From Patescibacteria group bacterium (GTDB lineage: Bacteria; Patescibacteriota; Microgenomatia; UBA1406; GWC2-37-13): a DNA stretch of 7,784 nt. The notes under the pieces were generated by a model, which saw only the letters and a program-made list of their open reading frames with translations, had not been told where the DNA came from and did not search any database. Each line of letters starts with the position of its first letter. Position 1 is the first letter of the stretch. Shown in pieces: positions 1-4,786 of the stretch. The stretch covers positions 1 to 7,784 of the forward strand of contig CALRFM010000049.1 of assembly GCA_943356515.1 (NCBI GenBank). The letters run 5' to 3'. The translations under genes and the position numbers were made by a program.

Positions 1-81
1 AAAACTGTCATCATTCTCGACAATTTTTTATATCATTATTCTAACTTCCAATGTATCATCTTTATTCTTGAATACTCAACC

Positions 82-90
82 TGATACAAT
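82..90 (+). promoter_or_regulatory. Extended -10 promoter element, leaderless glycosyltransferase gene
   Basis: The sequence TGATACAAT reads as an extended -10 (TGn plus TACAAT at 85-90). Exactly six bases separate the hexamer from the ATG at 97, so a start at the usual distance falls on the A of the start codon. No convincing -35 lies at 16-18 bp spacing, as expected for an extended -10. No Shine-Dalgarno sequence is present. Bases 1-81 hold no gene that I can support. Promoter assignment is by motif and spacing only. Confidence 0.6.
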
Positions 91-96
91 AATCAT

Positions 97-1293
97 ATGA
101 AACACATATCGGTATATGATCCTACTGCAAAAGATGCACAAAGTCGTGTACGTGGTATTGGACGCTACTACCAAACTCTACGAGAAGCACTCGACACCAT
201 AGATCATATGGAACCACCCAAAGATATAAACCCCATTAAAACAGATACGATATCTCAGTTTCAAACCACTTCATCTAACCCTGGCGATACCTTACTCATA
301 CAATACACGTCTGATCTTCAAAAAATGAAGAAAGAAAATGTGGTTATAAACCCATTTTTTAGCCCTATACAAAAGCCTGTATCTGTGCATAAGGTTGGCA
401 ATAAGCGCATAGCGGTAATTCACGATATTATCCCGCTCAAATACCCCAAACAGTTTCCTATTGGATTACGAGGTTTGTGGTATAAATTCCTCAGTAATAG
501 AGCTAAAGGCAAATATGATATTATTGTTACCGATTCTGAAGTCAGCAAACAAGACCTTATAAACATATACAAAATACCACAAAACAGCATCAAAGTGATA
601 TATCCAACCGTTCCTCACATGTTTTTACCCCACATGGATTCCCGAAATGTTCACCACCCATTTCATACCAATGCTCACGGCATTCAGCCAGAATTCACTC
701 AATTGAACTTTGAGCAAATGAGCTCTAATAAGAATCTGGCAAACTTGACTGATTTTGTTCTCTATGTGGGAGATGCGACATGGAACAAAAATCTTCCTGC
801 GCTTGCTCAAGCAGTAAAGCTAGCCAATGTAACGTGTGTTTGTGTGGGAAAAGTATTTGAGGCTAAGCAAGGACAAATAAAACCTCATCCGTGGCATGCA
901 TCACTTGTTCAATTTATGAAAATGGTAGAAGGCGATAAGCGCTTTATATTCCCTGGATTTGTATCAGACTTCGAGCTTATGACGCTCTATAAAAGGGCAA
1001 AAACAAATGTGCTTCTGTCTCATGATGAGGGCTTTGGACTTTCATTTATAGAGGCTGGATTTATGAGTACTCCAAGCATACTTTCGGATATTCCAGTGTT
1101 TCGAGAGATCGCAGGCAATGCTGCAGATTATGTAGATAGGACAAATCCAAAAGAGATAGCCCAAAAAATAGTTGAACACTATTATGACTCAATGCAGCAA
1201 GAAAAAATGAGCATAATGGCATTTGACAAAGCCCAAGAATACCACCCCAAACGATTTCAACAGAAATGGGTAGAAGTATTGACATTTATATGA
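97..1293 (+). CDS. Glycosyltransferase family 4 (GT-B fold)
   Basis: A 398-residue protein resembling retaining GT4 glycosyltransferases, which transfer a sugar from a nucleotide- or lipid-linked donor during surface glycan assembly, usually at the inner face of the membrane. The N-terminal half has a glycine-rich GIGRYY segment (20-25), an HDIIPLKYP segment (109-117) and VTDSEVSKQDL (144-154), typical of the acceptor domain. The C-terminal donor domain starts with YVGDATWNKNL (223-233) and carries the EX7E motif at E311 and E319 (EGFGLSFIE), the family's donor-binding signature. An insert of about 40 residues rich in His and Asn (roughly 178-217) lies between the two domains. No signal peptide or membrane segment is seen. 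The start is fixed by the adjacent -10 element. The gene overlaps the next one by four bases (ATGA). Donor and acceptor cannot be read from the sequence; capsule or exopolysaccharide synthesis is an inference. Confidence 0.88.
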   Translation: MKHISVYDPTAKDAQSRVRGIGRYYQTLREALDTIDHMEPPKDINPIKTDTISQFQTTSSNPGDTLLIQYTSDLQKMKKENVVINPFFSPIQKPVSVHKVGNKRIAVIHDIIPLKYPKQFPIGLRGLWYKFLSNRAKGKYDIIVTDSEVSKQDLINIYKIPQNSIKVIYPTVPHMFLPHMDSRNVHHPFHTNAHGIQPEFTQLNFEQMSSNKNLANLTDFVLYVGDATWNKNLPALAQAVKLANVTCVCVGKVFEAKQGQIKPHPWHASLVQFMKMVEGDKRFIFPGFVSDFELMTLYKRAKTNVLLSHDEGFGLSFIEAGFMSTPSILSDIPVFREIAGNAADYVDRTNPKEIAQKIVEHYYDSMQQEKMSIMAFDKAQEYHPKRFQQKWVEVLTFI

Positions 1294-1484
1294 GCCTTTT
1301 TTACTTTGTAATAATCTCAATTGTATATATCATAACCATGCACTTGGCAGTTAAGTCTTCGAGTGGGTTTCAAAATGTTCAAACAGTAACGCTTTTTGTA
1401 GTTGGTGGCTTTTTAGGATGGGCTCTTGACTCGTATCTGACTGGATTCATATTCGCCATGATCATGCACTTGATGTTTTGGTAA
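1290..1484 (+). CDS. Small membrane protein coupled to glycosyltransferase
   Basis: A 64-residue, very hydrophobic protein that I do not recognise. Residues about 4-21 form one membrane segment. Residues 33-64 form a second hydrophobic stretch, possibly a hairpin of two short helices around the polar W-A-L-D-S-Y turn near 45-50, with a GGFLG glycine patch. A short polar loop (SSSGFQN) separates the two. I chose the ATG at 1290 because it overlaps the TGA of the glycosyltransferase as ATGA, the classic coupled arrangement; an in-frame ATG at 1266 would add eight polar residues and a 28-base overlap. The stop lies four bases from the convergent tatD stop. Co-translation suggests a role near the glycosyltransferase, such as membrane anchoring or glycan export, but this is inference. 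It may also be lineage-specific with no known family. Confidence 0.6.
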   Translation: MSLFYFVIISIVYIITMHLAVKSSSGFQNVQTVTLFVVGGFLGWALDSYLTGFIFAMIMHLMFW

Positions 1485-1488
1485 GCTC

Positions 1489-2316
1489 TTATTCGATCTG
1501 AAACAACCTCTTCCCGTTTTCTGTGGTGATGCGTGTTACTTCTTCAACCGTCAACCCTTTAATATGCGCAACAGATTGAGCGATGTAGGTAAGATGTGCA
1601 GGCTCATTGGGATATTTCTTTTGAGAAAGTAAGGGTTCGGGAAGAATAAACGGACTATCTGTTTCAAGCACCAGCATATCAATGGGGACCTTTTTTATGA
1701 ATTCTTGCTTGCTGACATCAAACGTCACGTCGCCGTCTACCCCTATAAACATGTTATGGTCTTTTGCAATAGCTAAGAGCCGCTCATCTGCCTCACAACA
1801 ATGGAGTACCGTTTGATGCTCTAACTTTGCATCCCATGAATTGTTGAGAATACTAACAAGCTCATCGGTGGCCTCTCTATTGTGAAGAATAAGACTCTTG
1901 TTATGTTTAATTGCCAGTTCGATATGCCTTCGAAAGAGTTCTCGCTGCGTTTCTATAAAACGCTCGTCCACCGCATATTCAGAATACTTAGTATTCTCAT
2001 ATACGTGCTTATCCATCCCTACTTCACCTATAGCAACTACTTTGGGGTGAGATATTAATTTCTCTATCTCATCAAGTTCACTTGTCATTTGTAATTGATC
2101 ATTGGTCATTAACTCAAATGCATGATGCGGATGTATGCCAACTGCCGCATAGAACTGGTCATGCTTTTGTGCCACTTCTACCGCCTTTTGAGACTGTTTT
2201 ACATCGGTGCCTGGAATGACAATGTGTGTGATACCAGCCTTGAGTGCCCGCGAAATAACCTCATCTACATTTTTTTTAAATCGCTTAAAGTTAAGATGAC
2301 AATGGGTGTCAAACAT
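1489..2316 (-). CDS. tatD: TatD family metal-dependent DNase/hydrolase
   Basis: A 275-residue TIM-barrel hydrolase of the TatD family (3'-5' exonuclease or DNA-repair nuclease in studied members; cytoplasmic). Metal-site residues are in order: HxH in DTHCHL (H5, H7), E98 in GEVGMD, H145 in LILHNREA, H172 in VLHCCE and D220 in LETDSPF. The tail has the family's NEPAHL (237-242). Length is near the usual 255-265, with an insert of about ten residues after GEVGMD (around 103-116). The usual HCFSG reads HCCEA here, so the loop beside the fourth ligand is altered. The frame stays open for 55 codons upstream of M1, but that stretch is antisense to rpiB and not TatD-like. MFDTHCH is the family's N-terminus and sits just after the -10, so I start at 2316. 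It is divergent from rpiB with 21 bp between the start codons. The biochemical substrate is uncertain. Confidence 0.92.
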   Translation of the reverse strand: MFDTHCHLNFKRFKKNVDEVISRALKAGITHIVIPGTDVKQSQKAVEVAQKHDQFYAAVGIHPHHAFELMTNDQLQMTSELDEIEKLISHPKVVAIGEVGMDKHVYENTKYSEYAVDERFIETQRELFRRHIELAIKHNKSLILHNREATDELVSILNNSWDAKLEHQTVLHCCEADERLLAIAKDHNMFIGVDGDVTFDVSKQEFIKKVPIDMLVLETDSPFILPEPLLSQKKYPNEPAHLTYIAQSVAHIKGLTVEEVTRITTENGKRLFQIE

Positions 2317-2322
2317 TATATA

Positions 2323-2332
2323 TAGTATACTA
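2323..2332. promoter_or_regulatory. Palindromic bidirectional -10 shared by tatD and rpiB
   Basis: The 10-bp perfect palindrome TAGTATACTA contains TATACT on both strands: 2326-2331 on + and 2329-2324 on -. On the + strand six bases separate the hexamer from the rpiB ATG (2338). On the - strand seven bases separate it from the tatD ATG (2316). Both genes are therefore predicted to be leaderless and to compete for the same DNA. I find no good -35 at standard spacing on either side, and no Shine-Dalgarno sequence fits in the 21-bp gap. Confidence 0.6.
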
Positions 2333-2337
2333 AACAT

Positions 2338-2781
2338 ATGACCATCTTTATCGGAGCAGATCACCGAGGTTTTGAGCTTAAAAATAAGCTGGTTGAATAT
2401 TTGCAAAACAAAAATATTCGCGTTGAAGATTTGGGAAATTATGAACACGACCCCGAAGATGACTACCCAGATTATGCTCAAAAAGTAGCACAGGCAGTAC
2501 TACAAAATCCTGAAAACTTTCTTGGTATTGTGATATGCGGTTCTGGTATAGGAGTATGCATGGCGGCCAATAGATTTAAAGGCATATATTGTGGTATGGG
2601 TATGAATGGAGAGCATGTTAAGCATGGGAGGCAAAATGATCATATTAATGTACTATCGATAGCTTCAGATATGTTTGATGAGAAACAGTCTCAAGACATG
2701 ATTGATACATTTATTTCTACTCAACCAATTCATACACCCAAATATCTTCGGAGACTTCAAAAACTTAATAATGGAGAATAA
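2338..2781 (+). CDS. rpiB: RpiB/LacA/LacB family sugar-phosphate isomerase
   Basis: A 147-residue protein of the RpiB family, which interconverts ribose-5-phosphate and ribulose-5-phosphate in the non-oxidative pentose phosphate pathway (cytoplasmic, normally dimeric or tetrameric). It has the N-terminal IGADHRGFELK (D8, H9), DYPDYA (42-47), and the catalytic CGSGIG loop with C67, equivalent to E. coli C66 in CGTGVG. AANRFKGI (76-83) is also typical. Length matches the family. One point is odd: the segment that in E. coli reads RQHNDTNVL, holding the ring-opening His99, reads RQNDHINVL here. Aligned on NVL, the His position is Asn100 and a His appears two residues later. The enzyme may use the shifted His or act on a related sugar phosphate. 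It ends seven bases from the convergent dprA stop. The ATG directly follows the -10 element. Confidence 0.9.
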   Translation: MTIFIGADHRGFELKNKLVEYLQNKNIRVEDLGNYEHDPEDDYPDYAQKVAQAVLQNPENFLGIVICGSGIGVCMAANRFKGIYCGMGMNGEHVKHGRQNDHINVLSIASDMFDEKQSQDMIDTFISTQPIHTPKYLRRLQKLNNGE

Positions 2782-2788
2782 AAATTTC

Positions 2789-3877
2789 TCACACTCGTAT
2801 CTGATATTTCCCCTGATCATTCTTCTCTACTATCCCTGAAAGCTCCATGGTTGATAAAAGGGTGAGTACTTTATAAATGGGAGCTTTAACAAATCGGGCA
2901 AGCTCATCTGGTGTGAATGCTTCTTTTGAAAGGAGCTCTGCCAACTTGCGCTCTTCTTGGCCGAGTTGACTCATAACTCGTTCTACTGCTTGATTGTTTT
3001 CCATACCATATTCTTCCAATACATCTGTGCCAGATGTAATGAGTTTAGCCCCATTTTTAAGGAGTCTGGTAGGAGCTTCAGATTGACTTGAGGTGATGGG
3101 AACGGGTGGCGCAAACACATCTTTGCCTTGCTCAAGTGCCAAACGCGCTGTGATGAGTGAGCCGGAATTTTTGAGCCCTTCGGTAACCACCACGCCACGA
3201 GATAATCCAGAAACTAACCTGTTGCGTGATACAAACATACCTTTATTAGTTTGTATATGTGATGGGAATTCAGATATCACGAGTCCTCCCGATGCGATAA
3301 TCTTGTAGTACAGGCCTTCGTGTGTGGGTGGAGAGATGTAATTGATTCCCGATCCTAACACGGCTATAGTGCGTTTTCCTTCGTTTAGGGCTGCCCAATG
3401 GGCAATTCCATCTACACCAAGCGCCATGCCCGATACGATCACGCATCCGGCTTGTGCTAGTTCTCTACTAAATTTTGTGGTTATTTGCCTGCCATAATCT
3501 GAAGGTTTACGCGTACCAACAATTGCGATGAACAGATCCTTTTCCCAATCGTAGAGTGACACATCTCCTTTGACATACAAACAGATGGGTGGATCAAATA
3601 TATTTTTGAGCTGTGGAGGATACCAGATATGTTCACGTGTTAATACAGTGATGCCTGACTTAGTAATGGATTCAATTTCCTTTTGAGCATCAAATGAGTT
3701 TCGAAATGCTACAAACCTACTTGCCAACTTTGCACCCAGATAAGTAGTAAGTTCATGTTGAGGCGCATGATATGCTGTAGCCACAGTGCCAAACGCTCGA
3801 ATAAGTACATCAAACTTAGTAGGGCCAATTCCTTCACAATATGAAAAGCCCAAATAGTACGCAAGATTATCACTCAT
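2789..3877 (-). CDS. dprA: DNA-processing protein DprA (Smf)
   Basis: A 362-residue DprA, the cytoplasmic protein that binds incoming single-stranded DNA during natural transformation and loads RecA. The order of parts is full length: an N-terminal SAM/HhH-like helical region (1-80, with CEGIGPTKFD); the Rossmann-like core from FIAIVGTRKPSDYG (116-129) through SGMALGVDGIAH (149-160), LGSGINYISPPTHEGLY (174-190), SEFPSH (202-207) and SRNRLVSGLS (217-226) to TEGLKNSGSLITARLALEQGK (232-252) and APP (256-258); and a C-terminal winged-helix domain (about 305-362). The basic SRNR segment and the glycine motifs match the ssDNA-binding pocket known in the family. No competence genes (comEA, comEC, pili) are in the window, so transformation itself is not shown. 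It is transcribed alone on the - strand, with a TAGAAT -10 six bases before its ATG. Confidence 0.95.
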   Translation of the reverse strand: MSDNLAYYLGFSYCEGIGPTKFDVLIRAFGTVATAYHAPQHELTTYLGAKLASRFVAFRNSFDAQKEIESITKSGITVLTREHIWYPPQLKNIFDPPICLYVKGDVSLYDWEKDLFIAIVGTRKPSDYGRQITTKFSRELAQAGCVIVSGMALGVDGIAHWAALNEGKRTIAVLGSGINYISPPTHEGLYYKIIASGGLVISEFPSHIQTNKGMFVSRNRLVSGLSRGVVVTEGLKNSGSLITARLALEQGKDVFAPPVPITSSQSEAPTRLLKNGAKLITSGTDVLEEYGMENNQAVERVMSQLGQEERKLAELLSKEAFTPDELARFVKAPIYKVLTLLSTMELSGIVEKNDQGKYQIRV

Positions 3878-3883
3878 CTAATC

Positions 3884-3889
3884 ATTCTA
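3884..3889 (-). promoter_or_regulatory. -10 element of dprA (leaderless)
   Basis: On the - strand TAGAAT occupies 3889-3884, and six bases separate it from the dprA ATG (3877). The predicted transcription start is the A of the ATG. The preceding bases are TAG, the same trinucleotide that precedes TATACT at the tatD/rpiB promoter. No clear -35 is visible in the AT-rich upstream DNA, and no Shine-Dalgarno sequence is present. Confidence 0.5.
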
Positions 3890-3944
3890 CTATGTAATTA
3901 TGTTATTATTATACGAAGGTATATATTTATTACTTATGAAACAT

Positions 3945-3967
3945 ATGTTATAATCACGTTATAACAT
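3945..3967. promoter_or_regulatory. Inverted-repeat operator over TA promoter
   Basis: ATGTTATAA and TTATAACAT form a perfect 9-bp inverted repeat around TCACG. The left arm contains an extended -10, TGTTATAAT (3946-3954), so a protein bound here would block RNA polymerase. The predicted start is near 3961, inside the right arm, giving a leader of about 24 nt. AbrB/MazE-type antitoxins are known to bind palindromes in their own promoters, so autoregulation by the downstream antitoxin is likely. Near copies of the half-site lie at 3900-3908 (ATGTTATTA) and at the start codon, 3985-3993 (ATGTTACAA); in such AT-rich DNA these may be chance. Confidence 0.62.
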
Positions 3968-3984
3968 TATTAATTATTACTCTT

Positions 3985-4248
3985 ATGTTACAAAAAATTA
4001 TCGCTGTCGGAAATTCTCTTGCCATTACCCTCCCTGCATCTTTTATGAGAGATGCTGGCTGGAAAGCTGGTGACGAAATTATGGTTGAACATAATGCCAA
4101 TAAGCAAATAGCTGTCGTTATGCCAAAAATTCATTCAGGAACAAAGCATCTTACACCTGAATTTTATGAGTGGCTTGATGAAAATGCAACAAAATATAAA
4201 GGTGCAATTAAAGAATTGGCCAATATAAATGACAATAAACTATCTTGA
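3985..4248 (+). CDS. AbrB/MazE-type antitoxin
   Basis: An 87-residue antitoxin with an N-terminal swapped-hairpin AbrB/SpoVT DNA-binding domain (about 1-48: KIIAVGNSLAITLPASF, then GWKAGDEIMVE). It would act as a dimer, with two chains building the DNA-binding barrel. The C-terminal part (about 56-80: LTPEFYEWLDENATKYKG, then AIKELAN) is acidic and helical, the segment that typically wraps and neutralises a toxin. It overlaps the toxin gene by 20 bases, so the two are translationally coupled, as in type II TA operons. It is likely autorepressed through the inverted repeat just upstream. Pairing of an AbrB-type antitoxin with a Doc toxin is less usual than Phd with Doc. There is no Shine-Dalgarno sequence before the ATG. 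The family call is firm; the partner is inferred from overlap. Confidence 0.88.
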   Translation: MLQKIIAVGNSLAITLPASFMRDAGWKAGDEIMVEHNANKQIAVVMPKIHSGTKHLTPEFYEWLDENATKYKGAIKELANINDNKLS

Positions 4249-4624
4249 GATCGAAGAGGTGTATGACATTCACGACTATATGATTAAAATTGGTGGAGGT
4301 CGTAGTGGAATAAGAGACTTTGGATTACTTCATTCAGCTATAGAGCGGGCAAAAGCTTCATTTGGAGGTAACGATCTATATCCTAATATTTGGGAAAAGG
4401 CTGGCGCCATAATGCAATCGTTAGTTAAAAATCACCCATTCGAAGATGGGAATAAGCGCACTGCTTTCTTTTCTACCAAGCGATTTATTGAGATAAATGG
4501 TTATGAAGCCGAGTTTAATAATAAAGAAATAGTAGATTTTATGATTACTGTTGATACTAACAATCTTGCTATCAAAGAAATTTCTGCATGGCTTAAGAAA
4601 CACAGCAAAAAGTCACAACAATGA
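4229..4624 (+). CDS. doc: Doc-type (Fic fold) toxin
   Basis: A 131-residue Doc-family toxin. The catalytic motif HPFEDGNKRT lies at 69-78 (H69, D73, N75, K76, R77). The Lys-Arg in place of the Gly-Arg of AMP-transferring Fic proteins marks the Doc branch, whose P1 phage member phosphorylates EF-Tu and halts translation. Family context residues also fit: GIRDFGLLHSAIERAKASFGG (27-47), LYPNIWEKAGAI (50-61) and FIEINGYE (86-93). Length is normal for Doc (about 125-135). The start at 4229 gives the expected N-terminus (L-E-I-E-E-V-Y-D-I-H-D) and overlaps the antitoxin gene by 20 bases. The motif is intact, so the toxin is probably active unless neutralised. The target in this organism is not shown. 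A GC-rich hairpin terminator follows about 95 bases downstream. Confidence 0.93.
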   Translation: MTINYLEIEEVYDIHDYMIKIGGGRSGIRDFGLLHSAIERAKASFGGNDLYPNIWEKAGAIMQSLVKNHPFEDGNKRTAFFSTKRFIEINGYEAEFNNKEIVDFMITVDTNNLAIKEISAWLKKHSKKSQQ

Positions 4625-4699
4625 TACTTCCTTCCCCCACTCCCCACATAATCTCAAAATAAAGCCAGCGCAAAACAGGATGTCGTTTTTGTCATCCCG

Positions 4700-4714
4700 T
4701 CCGCCATTGGCGGA
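4700..4714. repeat. Short GC-rich hairpin, part of a repeat-like element
   Basis: TCCGCC (4700-4705) and GGCGGA (4709-4714) pair perfectly around a three-base loop, ATT. The hairpin sits four bases before the larger terminator-type hairpin. The joint segment 4691-4745 is about 62% G+C by hand count in an otherwise AT-rich window, which looks like an inserted REP/MITE-type element. No U-tract follows this first hairpin. Confidence 0.45.
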
Positions 4715-4718
4715 TCGA

Positions 4719-4750
4719 GACTGTCCCGATTTTCGGGACAGTCCCTTTTA
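4719..4750 (+). terminator. Hairpin terminator of the AbrB-doc operon
   Basis: GACTGTCCCGA (4719-4729) and TCGGGACAGTC (4733-4743) form an 11-bp perfect stem with a TTT loop, followed by CCTTTTA. The stem is strong but the T-run is short and begins two bases after the stem, so termination may be partial. It lies between doc and the PBP promoter and would insulate the PBP gene from TA transcription. It may have been recruited from a dispersed repeat. No A-run precedes it to support activity on the - strand. Confidence 0.6.
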
Positions 4751-4771
4751 CTATAAGTAGCTCCTCTATGC

Positions 4772-4780
4772 TGCTATACT
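4772..4780 (+). promoter_or_regulatory. Extended -10 promoter of the PBP gene (leaderless)
   Basis: TGCTATACT is an extended -10 (TGn plus TATACT at 4775-4780). Six bases (AACCCT) separate the hexamer from the ATG at 4787, so the predicted start is the first base of the coding sequence. No -35 or Shine-Dalgarno sequence is visible. The hexamer is identical to the one shared by tatD and rpiB. The gene has its own promoter directly after the TA terminator. Confidence 0.62.
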
Positions 4781-4786
4781 AACCCT

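Noticed and set aside
1..81. Upstream TCGACA at 17-22 as a -35 for another promoter
   Set aside because: No acceptable -10 lies at 16-18 bp spacing. The extended -10 at 82-90 explains the gene start better.
2317..2481. 55-codon N-terminal extension of the TatD frame with a hydrophobic, signal-like start
   Set aside because: It is antisense to the 5' end of rpiB, crosses the shared promoter, and precedes the typical TatD N-terminus MFDTHCH. The hydrophobic look comes from the complement of AT-rich coding DNA.
2774..2790. Small hairpin at the rpiB/dprA junction (GAGAA and TTCTC, 7-base loop)
   Set aside because: A 5-bp AT-rich stem with no T-run on either strand is too weak to call a bidirectional terminator.
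3940..3949. Palindrome AACATATGTT beside the TA operator
   Set aside because: It overlaps the longer 9-bp inverted repeat and is easily explained by AT-rich composition around a CATATG; not reported as a separate site.
4551..4760. Plus-strand frame covering the end of doc and the GC-rich hairpins
   Set aside because: It overlaps doc in another frame and reads through the inverted repeats; there is no protein-like signal or start site.
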